From: Pseudorhodobacter aquimaris
Lineage (GTDB): Bacteria; Pseudomonadota; Alphaproteobacteria; Rhodobacterales; Rhodobacteraceae
Direction of reading: 5' to 3'
Assembly: GCF_001202025.1 (NCBI RefSeq)
Contig: NZ_LGHS01000067.1
Span: forward strand, 1-64,000
Length of the DNA: 64,000 nt
The stretch's first letter is position 1, and each line of letters starts with the position of its first letter. Below are positions 36,942 through 45,881 of this stretch, piece after piece. The position numbers and the translations under genes are program-made. The notes under the pieces are model-generated. The model was not told the DNA's origin. It did not search any database and worked only from the letters and a program-made list of their open reading frames with translations.

Positions 36942-38231
36942 TCAGGATGCAGCCTTTACCGCCGCTACTGCGACCGGCTTGGCCTTTTCTTGCGGCGCAT
37001 CGCCAGAGTTGGCGTCGATGAAGTCCAGAACCAGCGGGCGAATGTTCAAACGCCAGCTTTTACCAGCAAAGATCCCGTAGTGGCCTGCACCGGGTTCGAC
37101 ATGGCTGGCTTTCTTGCTGTCGGGCAACCCTGTGCAAAGATCAAGCGCCGCAATACATTGGCCGGGGGCCGAGATATCGTCATTCGCGCCCTCGACCGTC
37201 ATGACCGCAACCCGTGTGATCGCACTGATATCGACGCGCTTTCCGGAAACTTCAAAGGTATTCTTGGCAATTTCGCCATTTTTGAACAACCGTTCCACCG
37301 TCGAAAGGTAAAATTCCGCCGGCATATCCATCACCGCCAGATATTCATCATAAAAGCGGTTATGTGCGTCATAATCCGAGGCCTCATCACGGGCGACGCG
37401 GATGATCTGTTCCTGGAACGCTTTGCTGTGACGTTCTGCATTCATCGAGATGAAGCTTTGTAGCTGCAAGAGACCAGGATAAACCAAGCGGCCCGCGCCC
37501 TTGTATTTGAAACCGACCCGCTGGATGGCCGAATGTTCCAACTGGCCCATCGTCACCCGACGGCCAAAATCGGTAACCTCGGTCGGGGCGGCATCGGGAT
37601 CTACCGGACCACCGATCAGCGTCAGGCTGCGCGGCTGTGCATCGGGATCCTCGGCGGCAAGGTAGGCCGTCGCTGCCAATGCAAGCGGCACCGGCTGACA
37701 GACGGCAATCACATGCGTATCCGGCCCAAGTTCACGCATAAAATCAACGAGATAATGGGTGTAGTCTTCGACATCGAATTTGCCTGCCGACACCGGGATG
37801 TCGCGCGCATTGTGCCAGTCGGTGACATAAACCTCACAGTCGATCAACAAGCTTTTGAGGGTGGAACGCAGCAGCGTGGCATAATGCCCTGACATCGGTG
37901 CGACCAGCAAAACCTTGCGCTTCATCGGATCGCGGCGGCGGACCGAAAAATGGATCAAATCGCCGAATGGACGCTCCACAACCTTCACAAGATCAACCAG
38001 ATGGTCTTGTCCACTGGTGCCCACGATGGACCGGACTGCCCAGTCGGGCTTATCAACCATGCGCGCAAAGCTGCGCTCCATCACCTCGCCCCACGCGGCA
38101 GTCAGTTGGATGGCTGGATTCATTGATAACGCAAAGAGCGGGTAGTTGGCCATCGCCTTTGCTGTAGCGCCGATCCACTCATTTGTGTTTCTGGCACTTT
38201 CCATCAGGTCGTAGGTCATCATATACTTCAT
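36942..38231 (-). CDS. phaZ: Intracellular polyhydroxyalkanoate depolymerase
   Basis: This 429-residue protein belongs to the PhaZ type that attacks native PHB granules: MKYMMTYDLMESARNTNEWI, then VLLVAPMSGHYATLLRSTLK and HVIAVCQPVPLALAAT. The nucleophile position holds Cys178 (VCQP) rather than Ser, as in known intracellular PhaZ. EPGAGHYGIFAGKSWR carries the catalytic His. It is divergent from the synthase gene across 104 bases that include a PhaR-type site. Confidence 0.93.
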   Translation of the reverse strand: MKYMMTYDLMESARNTNEWIGATAKAMANYPLFALSMNPAIQLTAAWGEVMERSFARMVDKPDWAVRSIVGTSGQDHLVDLVKVVERPFGDLIHFSVRRRDPMKRKVLLVAPMSGHYATLLRSTLKSLLIDCEVYVTDWHNARDIPVSAGKFDVEDYTHYLVDFMRELGPDTHVIAVCQPVPLALAATAYLAAEDPDAQPRSLTLIGGPVDPDAAPTEVTDFGRRVTMGQLEHSAIQRVGFKYKGAGRLVYPGLLQLQSFISMNAERHSKAFQEQIIRVARDEASDYDAHNRFYDEYLAVMDMPAEFYLSTVERLFKNGEIAKNTFEVSGKRVDISAITRVAVMTVEGANDDISAPGQCIAALDLCTGLPDSKKASHVEPGAGHYGIFAGKSWRLNIRPLVLDFIDANSGDAPQEKAKPVAVAAVKAAS

Positions 38232-38300
38232 AGCATCTCCTGAGCCGTCAAGGTTTGGGCGATAGGGCTGTGGATCCTTGGTTGGGGCGCATCCGCCATG

Positions 38301-38311
38301 CTGCGCTGCAG
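38301..38311. promoter_or_regulatory. PhaR operator between phaZ and phaC
   Basis: CTGC-GCT-GCAG matches exactly the CTGC-N3/4-GCAG sequence known for PhaR in Paracoccus and Rhodobacter. It lies 25 bases before the phaC start. Confidence 0.65.
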
Positions 38312-38335
38312 CGAATATAGGGGGGAATGATTAAA

Positions 38336-40144
38336 ATGGCAATAACGCAGAATAAAAGTAACGAAAGTTTAGCCCGGCTTAATGCCAATCTGGCAAAAGT
38401 AGAAGAGCTTTCAAAACGTCTGACTACTGCGCTTTCGCAACGGAAATCATCAGATCCGGCGCTTTCTGGCCCTAGTCAGGATGTTTATATGAAAGCGGCA
38501 AACGCCTATTTTTCCGATGTCATGCAAAACCCTTCGCGGATGATCGAGAGTCAGGTCAGCTATTGGGGTAAAACCCTGCAACATTATGTGGATGCGCAGA
38601 GTGTTTTGTTGAAGGGTGAGGTGAAAGCCCCTGAAGATAACCTTCCAAAAGACCGGCGCTTTTCCAATCCGATGTGGGATGAAAACCCCTTTTTCAATTA
38701 TCTGAAACAACAATATCTGCTCAATGCGGAAATGGTGGCAGAAACGGTAAGCGGTCTGGAAAATCTTGACCCGATTGAACGTAAGCGGGTGGAATATTTC
38801 ACCCAGCAGATCGTGGATATGATGTCGCCCACCAACTTTTTCGGAACCAATCCCGACGCGTTGGAGCGTGCTGTGGCAACCGATGGCGAGAGCCTTGTCG
38901 CGGGGCTTGAGAATCTTGTCCGTGATATCGAAGCGAATAATGGGGAGTTGCTAGTCAATCTTGCGGATAAATCGGCCTTTGAGGTGGGCAAGAATATCGC
39001 AACAACCCCCGGTGCTGTGGTTTATCGCAACAAGATGATGGAGCTAATTCAATACAGCCCCACAACGGAAACCGTGCATGAAACCCCGTTGATCATCTTT
39101 CCGCCTTGGATCAACAAATTCTACATCATGGATCTGAAGCCGCAAAACAGCCTGATCAAATGGATCGTCGATCAGGGCTTCACTCTGTTCGTGGTGTCCT
39201 GGGTCAACCCCGATCAAAGCTATGCCGATGTCGGGATGGACGACTATATCCGCGACGGCTATTTGCGCGGGATGGCCGAGGTGCGGCGGATTTGCGGCAC
39301 TAAACAGGTGAATGCTGTGGGTTATTGCATCGCGGGAACGACGCTTTCGCTGACCTTGGGGCATTTGGCCAAGGCGGGGGATAATACCGTCAAATCGGCA
39401 ACCTTCTTTACCACCCTTACCGATTTCGTCGATCCCGGAGAGGTCGGCGTCTTTTTGACCGATGATTTCGTCGATGGCATCGCACGACAGGTGGCGGTGG
39501 ACGGGATATTGGACAAGACGTTCATGTCGCGGACCTTCTCTTTCCTGCGCTCCAATGACCTGATCTATCAACCTGCGATCAAGAGTTATATGATGGGCGA
39601 GGCGCCGCCCGCCTTTGACCTGCTGTTCTGGAATGGGGATGGCACCAATCTGCCCGCCAAGATGTCGGTCGAGTACATTCAGGGGCTGTGTCAGCAAAAC
39701 GGTTTGGCAAAAGGTGAGTTTCCCGTTTTTGGCGATCCGGTGAAGCTGTCCGATATCAAGCTGCCGATCTGTGCGATTGCCTGTGAGACCGACCATATCG
39801 CCGCATGGAAAAGCAGCTATAACGGCATGGCGCAATTCGGGTCCAAGGATAAGACCTTCATCATGGCGCAATCGGGCCATATCGCGGGCATTGTGAATCC
39901 GCCGAACAAAAACAAATACGGACATTACACCAATGATGCCCCGCTTACGACGCCCGAGGACTTTATGGCGGGCGCTACTTTCCATGAAAAGCAAAGCTGG
40001 TGGCCGACCTGGGGTACGTGGCTTGCCAAACAGTCCGGAAAGCAGGTCGAGGCCCGCGAACCGGGCGGCCCAGACAACCCGGTTCTTGCCGCGGCCCCGG
40101 GCACTTATGTGGGTGCGGTGCCTGCCAAAAAGACCGAAAGCTAA
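38336..40144 (+). CDS. phaC: Class I polyhydroxyalkanoate synthase
   Basis: I chose ATG 38336, with AGGGGGG about 10 bases before it, giving 602 residues. The lipase-like box GYCIAGTTLS places the catalytic Cys at residue 331; ETDHIAAW and SGHIAGIVNPP supply the Asp and His. It polymerises (R)-3-hydroxyacyl-CoA on granules in the cytoplasm. The neighbours are the depolymerase (divergent), phasin and repressor (downstream). Confidence 0.95.
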   Translation: MAITQNKSNESLARLNANLAKVEELSKRLTTALSQRKSSDPALSGPSQDVYMKAANAYFSDVMQNPSRMIESQVSYWGKTLQHYVDAQSVLLKGEVKAPEDNLPKDRRFSNPMWDENPFFNYLKQQYLLNAEMVAETVSGLENLDPIERKRVEYFTQQIVDMMSPTNFFGTNPDALERAVATDGESLVAGLENLVRDIEANNGELLVNLADKSAFEVGKNIATTPGAVVYRNKMMELIQYSPTTETVHETPLIIFPPWINKFYIMDLKPQNSLIKWIVDQGFTLFVVSWVNPDQSYADVGMDDYIRDGYLRGMAEVRRICGTKQVNAVGYCIAGTTLSLTLGHLAKAGDNTVKSATFFTTLTDFVDPGEVGVFLTDDFVDGIARQVAVDGILDKTFMSRTFSFLRSNDLIYQPAIKSYMMGEAPPAFDLLFWNGDGTNLPAKMSVEYIQGLCQQNGLAKGEFPVFGDPVKLSDIKLPICAIACETDHIAAWKSSYNGMAQFGSKDKTFIMAQSGHIAGIVNPPNKNKYGHYTNDAPLTTPEDFMAGATFHEKQSWWPTWGTWLAKQSGKQVEAREPGGPDNPVLAAAPGTYVGAVPAKKTES

Positions 40145-40196
40145 CCTAGGGGAAGTTTTTGTGTTTTATCCTGAACGGGTTAGGCGTTAAGAAATG

Positions 40197-40234
40197 CTGC
40201 AGTGCAGAATAGCCCTTGCAATGCCGCAGTGCAG
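40197..40234. promoter_or_regulatory. Two PhaR sites in the phaP promoter region
   Basis: CTGC-AGT-GCAG (40197-40207) is an exact PhaR half-pair; CCGC-AGT-GCAG (40224-40234) has one mismatch. They lie 57-94 bases before the first phaP ATG (40291), where PhaR repression of the phasin is expected. Confidence 0.7.
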
Positions 40235-40290
40235 CATGTATATCTTTTTTCAGGAAACGCGGAAAGCTCCGCTGATTAGGAGAATTTGAA

Positions 40291-40311
40291 ATGACTAAGA
40301 CCCTGACATGA
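40291..40311 (+). other. Six-codon mini-ORF overlapping the phaP start
   Basis: ATG 40291 has AGGAGA seven bases upstream and reads MTKTLT, then TGA, which overlaps the phaP ATG at 40308 (ATGA). One extra C in the CCC run at 40301-40303 would fuse it in frame to phaP as MTKTPDMTKMVQ. It is therefore either a leader peptide or the relic of the true N terminus. Confidence 0.6.
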
Positions 40312-40736
40312 CAAAAATGGTTCAAGACATGATGGCTTCGTTCCCAACCGACAATTCTGCGTTCCAGAACGCATTTAAAAGCCAAGCTGCAATGGCTGAA
40401 AAGCTGTCCAAAGTTGCCTTTGAAGCTGCTGAAAAATCCACCGAGATTTCTTCCAAGTGGGCAAAAGATGCAATTTCCAAAGCAACCAATGTAACAGCGG
40501 CCAAAGCCGATCCAGCCGAGTACAGCAAAGCTGCAAGCGATTTCGCTTCTGCTGCTGCTGAAATGGCGTCCGAGAACATGGCTGCTTTCGCTGAGGTTGC
40601 CAAGAAAGTTCAGATGGAAACTGTTGAGCTGATGCTGGCTGCTGGCAAAGACATGACCGAAGAAACCACTGCTGCTGTGCAAAAAGCAACGGCTGACGTC
40701 CAGTCTGCTGCGAAAAAAGCGACAGCCTCGAAATAA
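40308..40736 (+). CDS. phaP: Phasin, PHA granule surface protein
   Basis: This 142-residue Ala/Lys-rich helical protein begins MTKMVQDMMASFPTDNSAFQ and continues as an amphipathic coiled coil (AEKLSKVAFEAAEKSTEISS), as phasins do. It coats PHA granules and limits their size. ATG 40308 lacks its own Shine-Dalgarno; the good one precedes the mini-ORF at 40291, so either translational coupling or a one-base deletion is involved. PhaR sites lie upstream. Confidence 0.88.
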   Translation: MTKMVQDMMASFPTDNSAFQNAFKSQAAMAEKLSKVAFEAAEKSTEISSKWAKDAISKATNVTAAKADPAEYSKAASDFASAAAEMASENMAAFAEVAKKVQMETVELMLAAGKDMTEETTAAVQKATADVQSAAKKATASK

Positions 40737-40790
40737 GCCAACCGGCTTTAGGCGCGTTTGGCTTCCTCCCAGCCAATTCATGCGCCAAGG

Positions 40791-40812
40791 GCGGGCTTCT
40801 TATGAAGCCCGC
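40791..40812 (+). terminator. Terminator of phaP
   Basis: GCGGGCTTC, loop TTAT, GAAGCCCGC followed by TCTTTTCTTTT: perfect 9-bp stem with a T-rich tail. Confidence 0.92.
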
Positions 40813-40825
40813 TCTTTTCTTTTAT

Positions 40826-40860
40826 GCTGCACTGGCCTAAGCTTTTGCGGCAGTGCAACA
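40826..40860. promoter_or_regulatory. Degenerate PhaR-like sites upstream of phaR
   Basis: GCTGCACTGG (40826-40835) and GGCAGTGCAACA (40849-40860) are inverted copies of the same half-site found in the phaP promoter. Neither is an exact CTGC-N3-GCAG. They lie 18-52 bases before the phaR start and suggest autoregulation. Confidence 0.4.
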
Positions 40861-40877
40861 TTTCCAAGGGGGGCTTG

Positions 40878-41432
40878 ATGGCCGAAACCGACAAACCGCT
40901 ATTGATTAAGCGTTATGCCAGTCGCCGCCTGTATAATACCGAAACATCGGATTATGTGACGCTGGACGATATCTCCGGCTTTGTACGGGCTGGGCGTGAG
41001 GTCCAGATTATCGATCTGAAATCAGGCGATGACCTGACGCGCCAATATCTGCTGCAGATCGTGGCAGAGCATGAAAGCAAGGGTGAATCGGTTTTGCCGA
41101 CCAATGTGCTGAATGATCTGGTGCGCAGCTATACCACGGGTGTCAGCTCTATTGTTCCGCAGTTTCTGGCCTCTTCTTTTGATATGCTGCGCGACAGCCA
41201 ATCAAAGATGGTGGAAAATATCACCAAGGTTCCCAACCCGATGGCCTCGGTTCCCGGGTTTGACGCGATGCGCAAACAGCAAGAAGCCTTTCTGAAATCC
41301 ATGATGGGTGGCGTGCCAGGCTGGGGTGGTGGCGAAGAAGATCCCGAAGGAACCCCGAACAAGGACTCGGATGAGCTGCGTGAGATAAAGGCGCAACTGG
41401 CAGAGCTTCAAAAGAAGCTTTCCAAAATGTAA
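40878..41432 (+). CDS. phaR: PHA synthesis repressor PhaR
   Basis: This 184-residue protein starts MAETDKPLLIKRYASRRLYN and has the PHA accumulation regulator DNA-binding domain in its first 65 residues (TSDYVTLDDISGFVRAGREV) and an acidic, helical C terminus (LREIKAQLAELQKKLSKM). PhaR represses phasin genes and is released when it binds nascent PHA. It has its own promoter region after the phaP terminator. Confidence 0.94.
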   Translation: MAETDKPLLIKRYASRRLYNTETSDYVTLDDISGFVRAGREVQIIDLKSGDDLTRQYLLQIVAEHESKGESVLPTNVLNDLVRSYTTGVSSIVPQFLASSFDMLRDSQSKMVENITKVPNPMASVPGFDAMRKQQEAFLKSMMGGVPGWGGGEEDPEGTPNKDSDELREIKAQLAELQKKLSKM

Positions 41433-41450
41433 GGCGGCGCAGGCTTGGCG

Positions 41451-42734
41451 TTAAAGGCCCAGCCTGTCGCGCAATCCGTACCATGTCATCGCTGCCGCCA
41501 GCAATGGCCAACGAAGCGTCGCCCCGCCGGGAAACCGCGGCTGGGGTAGGGCGGCCAGCACATCAAAACCGCTTGCCTGCCCCTGCACCGTTTGCGCCAA
41601 AAGCTTCCCGGCAAGCGTGGCCATCGCCACCCCATGCCCTGAATACCCAGCGGCCGATACCACATTTGGATGGGTCCGGATCAGGCAGGGCATCCGGTTG
41701 CGTGTAATCGCCAAAGTCCCGCCCCAGGCATAGTCGATTTTGACGTCGCGCAGATGGGGATAGACCTCCAGCATCGGCTTGCGCACGGTTTTCACAATAT
41801 CGGGAAAACGGTAGCCATAGCTTTCCCCACCGCCAAAGAGCAGCCGTTTATCATCCGACAAGCGCCAGTAGTTCACCACAAATTTGGTATCCGCCACGGC
41901 CACATTGCGCGCCAGAACACTTGCGGCCTCTGCGCCCAAAGGTTCCGTTGCGACGATGAAATTGTTGATCGGCATCACGCGGGCGGCAACCTTTTGGTCC
42001 AGCCCTGCCAAATAGCCGTTGCCCGCCAAGATCACATGGGCGCAATCTACGCGCCCCGCGCCGGTGTGTACGATTGCGCGCGGCCCGTGAGTGATCTGAT
42101 GCACCTCGGATTGTTCGTATATTGTGGCGCCCGCCTTGGCCGCCGCCTTGGCCAAGCCCAAGGTGAAATTCAACGGATGCAAATGTCCGGCACCCAAATC
42201 CAGATCGCCGCCCCTAAAGGCCGCAGATCCGATCAGCCCGTCGGGTAAGGGCTCGATCTGATCATAGCCGTAATCGCGCTCCAGCTTTTCGGCATAGCGG
42301 CGGGCGTGGGCCACTTCCGCGTCGCTATAGCATGCATGCGCCACACCCGCATGAAAGGGCAGGCCCATTCCAGCGGCAAGATCGCGGACCAGTTGCTTGG
42401 CCTCCTCGCCCATATCCCACAGGGCATGCGCGGCCTCATTCCCTGCCAGCTTTTCCAGCGCGTCCTGTTCCAGCCGCTGGCCAGATCCGACCTGCCCCCC
42501 GTTGCGCCCCGATGCGCCAAAGCCGACACGGTGCGCCTCCAAAAGCGCCACGCTCAACCCCGCCTGTGCGCAATGGAATGCCGCCGACAGCCCGGTATAG
42601 CCGCCACCAATTATGCAGACATCAACCGTCACCTGTCCTTTTAGGGGGGCAAAAGGCGCCAGCTCAGTCGCGGTCGCGGCATAATAAGAGGCGGGATATT
42701 CCCCCGGCCGGTCGTTGGCATGCAATAGGTTCAT
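41451..42734 (-). CDS. FAD-dependent oxidoreductase, PuuB-like
   Basis: From ATG 42734 (MNLLHANDRPGEYPASYYAA) the protein is 427 residues, of the DadA/glycine-oxidase fold: GxGxxG in VDVCIIGGGYTGLSAAFHCA, GRNGGQVGSGQ, and GYSGHGVAMATLAGKLLAQ. This matches gamma-glutamylputrescine oxidase PuuB and relatives. Its start overlaps the stop of the upstream glutamine-synthetase-like gene (ATGA), so the ligase and oxidase should act in sequence on a gamma-glutamyl amine. Confidence 0.8.
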   Translation of the reverse strand: MNLLHANDRPGEYPASYYAATATELAPFAPLKGQVTVDVCIIGGGYTGLSAAFHCAQAGLSVALLEAHRVGFGASGRNGGQVGSGQRLEQDALEKLAGNEAAHALWDMGEEAKQLVRDLAAGMGLPFHAGVAHACYSDAEVAHARRYAEKLERDYGYDQIEPLPDGLIGSAAFRGGDLDLGAGHLHPLNFTLGLAKAAAKAGATIYEQSEVHQITHGPRAIVHTGAGRVDCAHVILAGNGYLAGLDQKVAARVMPINNFIVATEPLGAEAASVLARNVAVADTKFVVNYWRLSDDKRLLFGGGESYGYRFPDIVKTVRKPMLEVYPHLRDVKIDYAWGGTLAITRNRMPCLIRTHPNVVSAAGYSGHGVAMATLAGKLLAQTVQGQASGFDVLAALPQPRFPGGATLRWPLLAAAMTWYGLRDRLGL

Positions 42735-44086
42735 ACGTTCAACAACAGATGCTCCCGCTCCCACGGGCTGATAACCTGCTGAAACTCCTTATACTCATTG
42801 CGTTTGACGGAATCATATATCCGACAGAATTCGGGGCCGAGAACCTCGCAAAGCGTTGTGTCCAGCTCCAGCAGATCAAGCGCATCATTCAGCGTATAGG
42901 GCAGATCCGTCTCAATGTTATAGGCATCTCCGGTGCATTCGGCGCGGGGGGCTTTGCCCTCAACCAGCCCAAGGTATCCGCAGGCAAGGCTGGCCGCGAT
43001 CCCGAGATAGGGGTTGCAATCCATTCCCGCCAGCCGGTTTTCCACACGCCGCGCCGCCGGCCCCGAAATGGGCACGCGCAGGCCGGTTGTGCGGTTGTCG
43101 CGCCCCCATTCAAGATTGATAGGTGCAGCAAAATCCGGAACATAGCGCCGGTAGCTGTTCACATAGGGCGCAAGCAACGCGACCGCGCCGGGCAGGTGGT
43201 TCTGCATCCCTGCGATAAAATGCAAGAACGCGTCCGTTTCCGTGCCATCGGATGCGGAAAAGATATTCTCGCCCGATTCAATATCCACGACCGAATGGTG
43301 GATATGCATTGCCGATCCCGGCTCTCCCTCAATCGGTTTGGCCATGAAGGTGGCAAAGCAATCATGACGCAAGGCAGCCTCGCGGATCAACCGTTTGAAG
43401 AAGAAGATCTCATCGGCCAGCCGGATCGGGTCGCCATGGGCGAGGTTGATCTCTACCTGACCGGCACCGCCCTCTTGCAAAATGCCGTCGATCTCCATGC
43501 CCTGCGCCTCGGCAAAGTCATAGATATCGTCGATCACCTTGCCGTATTCATCGACCGCACTCATCGAATAGGCCTGCTTGCCCGCAGCGCGGCGGCCCGA
43601 ACGCCCCATCGGAGGCAGGACTGGCATATTCGGATCAAGGTTACGGGCGGTCAGAAAGAATTCCATCTCGGGTGCGACGACCGGCACCCAGCCCTTGGCT
43701 TTGTAGAGATCAACCACGCGTTTCAACACATTGCGTGGCGCGGTGGCAATCGGGTTGCCCTGCTGGTCTTGGGCGTCATGTATGACCTGAACCGTCACAT
43801 CGGCGGTCCATGGCGCGGCAGTTGTGGTCGAATAGTCAGGCACCAGAACCATATCCGGCTCGGTGAATTGCCCGCCGGGGTTTTCGGCCCATTCCCCGGT
43901 GATGGTCTGCAAGAAAATAGAGTTGGGCAAAAAGTAATTGGCCTGCGTCGCGAATTTTGAGGCGGGCATCGCCTTGCCGCGCGCCACACCTGCAATGTCG
44001 GCGATGATACATTCCACCTCATCCAGGCGCCGCCCTGCGATATACTCTTGTGCTGCTTGGGGGATGGTGTCGGTCCATTTGGTCAT
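42731..44086 (-). CDS. Glutamine-synthetase-like ligase, PuuA-like
   Basis: This 451-residue protein (MTKWTDTIPQAAQEYIAGRR) has the GS catalytic core (APEMEFFLTARN, EGGAGQVEINLAHG, GSAMHIHHSV, RTTGLRVPISGPAARRVENR) but not true GlnA features such as the adenylylation loop. In this family PuuA joins glutamate to putrescine. It overlaps the PuuB-like gene and follows a class I amidotransferase, which is the classic Puu arrangement. Confidence 0.8.
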   Translation of the reverse strand: MTKWTDTIPQAAQEYIAGRRLDEVECIIADIAGVARGKAMPASKFATQANYFLPNSIFLQTITGEWAENPGGQFTEPDMVLVPDYSTTTAAPWTADVTVQVIHDAQDQQGNPIATAPRNVLKRVVDLYKAKGWVPVVAPEMEFFLTARNLDPNMPVLPPMGRSGRRAAGKQAYSMSAVDEYGKVIDDIYDFAEAQGMEIDGILQEGGAGQVEINLAHGDPIRLADEIFFFKRLIREAALRHDCFATFMAKPIEGEPGSAMHIHHSVVDIESGENIFSASDGTETDAFLHFIAGMQNHLPGAVALLAPYVNSYRRYVPDFAAPINLEWGRDNRTTGLRVPISGPAARRVENRLAGMDCNPYLGIAASLACGYLGLVEGKAPRAECTGDAYNIETDLPYTLNDALDLLELDTTLCEVLGPEFCRIYDSVKRNEYKEFQQVISPWEREHLLLNV

Positions 44087-44110
44087 TACAACGCTCCGGT
44101 CCTTGGGAAA

Positions 44111-44791
44111 TCAGCCCCGAGGCTGTTTGAAAAAAGTGGCGATTCGCGTGGCCATGGCACTATCGTCCAACGGCTGCGCTAGCTTGGAAGTCGCTGTTGC
44201 CAGCAGATCATCCGGCACCACGCCCTTGCCACGTGTGTTGATCAACCCGTCGATAAATTCGGCACGAAATTCGGGGTGGGGTTGTACGCTGAACATCCGG
44301 TCATCATAGAGAAGGCCGGCATTGGCACAAAACTCATTCGCTCCCACTACCTCGGCGCAATCGGGTTTGGCGACGACCTGATCTTGATGCCAGGCATTCA
44401 GCACCATGGCGGTGCCGTCAAAGTCGTATTCGGTTGGCCCCACGGCCCAGCCTTGCGGGAATTTCTCGACCCGGCCGCCCATGGCCTGCGCCATGATCTG
44501 ATGGCCGAAACAAATGCCGACCGTCGGCACATGGGCCGCGTATGACGCGCGGATGAAATCCTCCAGCAACGGGATCCAGGGGTGGTCCTCATAGGCGCCG
44601 TGGCGTGATCCGGTGATCAGCCAGCCCTCTGCGGCATGAACGTCCGGCGGGAATTCGCCGTCGACCACGCGCCATGTCTTGAATGTCAGCCCATGCCCCG
44701 CCAAAAGGCGTTGGAACATATCCGGGTAATCCCCCATCTCAGCGATAAGCTGGTCAGGCGAGAGGCCGGTTTGCAAAATACCGATCAGCAT
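44111..44791 (-). CDS. Class I glutamine amidotransferase-like protein
   Basis: This 226-residue protein has the GMP-synthase-like GATase fold: GWLITGSRHGAYEDHPWIPL, then VGICFGHQIMAQAMGG with the nucleophile Cys, and SVQPHPEFRAEFIDG with the His-Glu pair. Beside puuA/puuB homologues it may cleave a gamma-glutamyl amide, the job of PuuD, though its sequence is closer to GuaA-type stand-alone amidotransferases. It is 24 bases upstream of the PuuA-like gene. Confidence 0.75.
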   Translation of the reverse strand: MLIGILQTGLSPDQLIAEMGDYPDMFQRLLAGHGLTFKTWRVVDGEFPPDVHAAEGWLITGSRHGAYEDHPWIPLLEDFIRASYAAHVPTVGICFGHQIMAQAMGGRVEKFPQGWAVGPTEYDFDGTAMVLNAWHQDQVVAKPDCAEVVGANEFCANAGLLYDDRMFSVQPHPEFRAEFIDGLINTRGKGVVPDDLLATATSKLAQPLDDSAMATRIATFFKQPRG

Positions 44792-44925
44792 AAAATCCCT
44801 ATGCGGTTGATGCCACTAGCCTATCCGCTTCCTCCCCTCATCGGCAAGAGGGAAACACCCGCGATCCCCCTTGCTCTGGCCCGCGTCCTGTCGCACCATG
44901 GCGCAAAGCGAATTAAGGACAGCCC

Positions 44926-45243
44926 ATGATTGAAATCAGCCCCAGTAAAGTCGTCCATATTATCTTTCAGGCCCGCGAAGGGCATAGCAGTTCGGCAGAG
45001 CTTTCGGCCTTCATCGACAATCTGAACGTGGATGAGCAAGACCACCTGACCGCCATTGCGTGGGTCGGGCGCGGCAGCTTTGAGGCCGAAGATTACGCCG
45101 AGGCACTGGCCACAGCACAATCTGAGAAAACCGTGCCCACGGCTGATTATCTGATGGGCATGCCGCATCTGGCCGAGAACCTTGAGGCGGGGTTGGATGC
45201 TATGGGTATTGATGTTGATGGCGAGGAAGAAGACCTGCTCTAG
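44926..45243 (+). CDS. DUF3775 family protein
   Basis: This 105-residue acidic protein starts MIEISPSKVVHIIFQAREGH, has the conserved LNVDEQDHLTAIAWVGRGSF and the ADYLMGMPHLAENLEAGLDA segment typical of DUF3775. No catalytic motif is evident. It is transcribed against the surrounding polyamine genes. Confidence 0.75.
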   Translation: MIEISPSKVVHIIFQAREGHSSSAELSAFIDNLNVDEQDHLTAIAWVGRGSFEAEDYAEALATAQSEKTVPTADYLMGMPHLAENLEAGLDAMGIDVDGEEEDLL

Positions 45244-45247
45244 GGGG

Positions 45248-45853
45248 TCATGTGCCGGGTTCCCCGCTCCAAAGCGGGCGTTTGACCATTACCGCGTTGA
45301 AACGGTCAGAGGCAAGGAATGCCGCCAGCCATGCATGGACTTTTGGCCATGGCTGCGCGTCAAACCACGGCTTGTCGACAAAGGCGAATTGCCGCACGAA
45401 GGGCAACATCGCGTAATCGGCAAGGCTGGCCCGGTCAAAAACCCATGTGTTGAGCGTGGCCTCAAGATCGTCAAAAAACAACACGGCATTTGCGCGGGCG
45501 GCGTCTACATCGCTTGACGGATGGCGGCTTGCGTATTTCACACGGTCGAGGGCGGCTTTGAAAGGCCCGTCGGCGCGGGTGATCCAATCATATCCTGCCT
45601 GAGGCATATCCAGCCAGCCCTCGGGGTCGCTCTGACGCAACGCCCAAAGCATCACATCAAGGCTTTCATCTATCACCCCGTCTTTGGTCACAAGACATGG
45701 CACTGTTGCCGAAGGCGATGCGGCCAGAAATGCTGCGGGTTTGCTGCGCAGCAAAATCTCGCGCATTTCCACCTCAACGCCCGAGGCATGCAGTGCAAGC
45801 CGCGCACGGATGGCATAGGGGCAACGGCGAAAGGAATAGAGAACGGGTGTCAT
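45248..45853 (-). CDS. Glutathione S-transferase
   Basis: This 201-residue protein has the thioredoxin-like N-terminal domain with SFRRCPYAIRARLALHASGV (Ser/Cys near residue 10) and the cis-Pro motif TVPCLVTKDGVIDES, followed by a helical C-terminal domain. It could conjugate glutathione or act as a thiol transferase. It is 28 bases downstream of the second GS-like gene, possibly co-transcribed. Confidence 0.85.
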   Translation of the reverse strand: MTPVLYSFRRCPYAIRARLALHASGVEVEMREILLRSKPAAFLAASPSATVPCLVTKDGVIDESLDVMLWALRQSDPEGWLDMPQAGYDWITRADGPFKAALDRVKYASRHPSSDVDAARANAVLFFDDLEATLNTWVFDRASLADYAMLPFVRQFAFVDKPWFDAQPWPKVHAWLAAFLASDRFNAVMVKRPLWSGEPGT

Positions 45854-45881
45854 TTGGTCTTATCGTTGATGTTTGTTGCGA

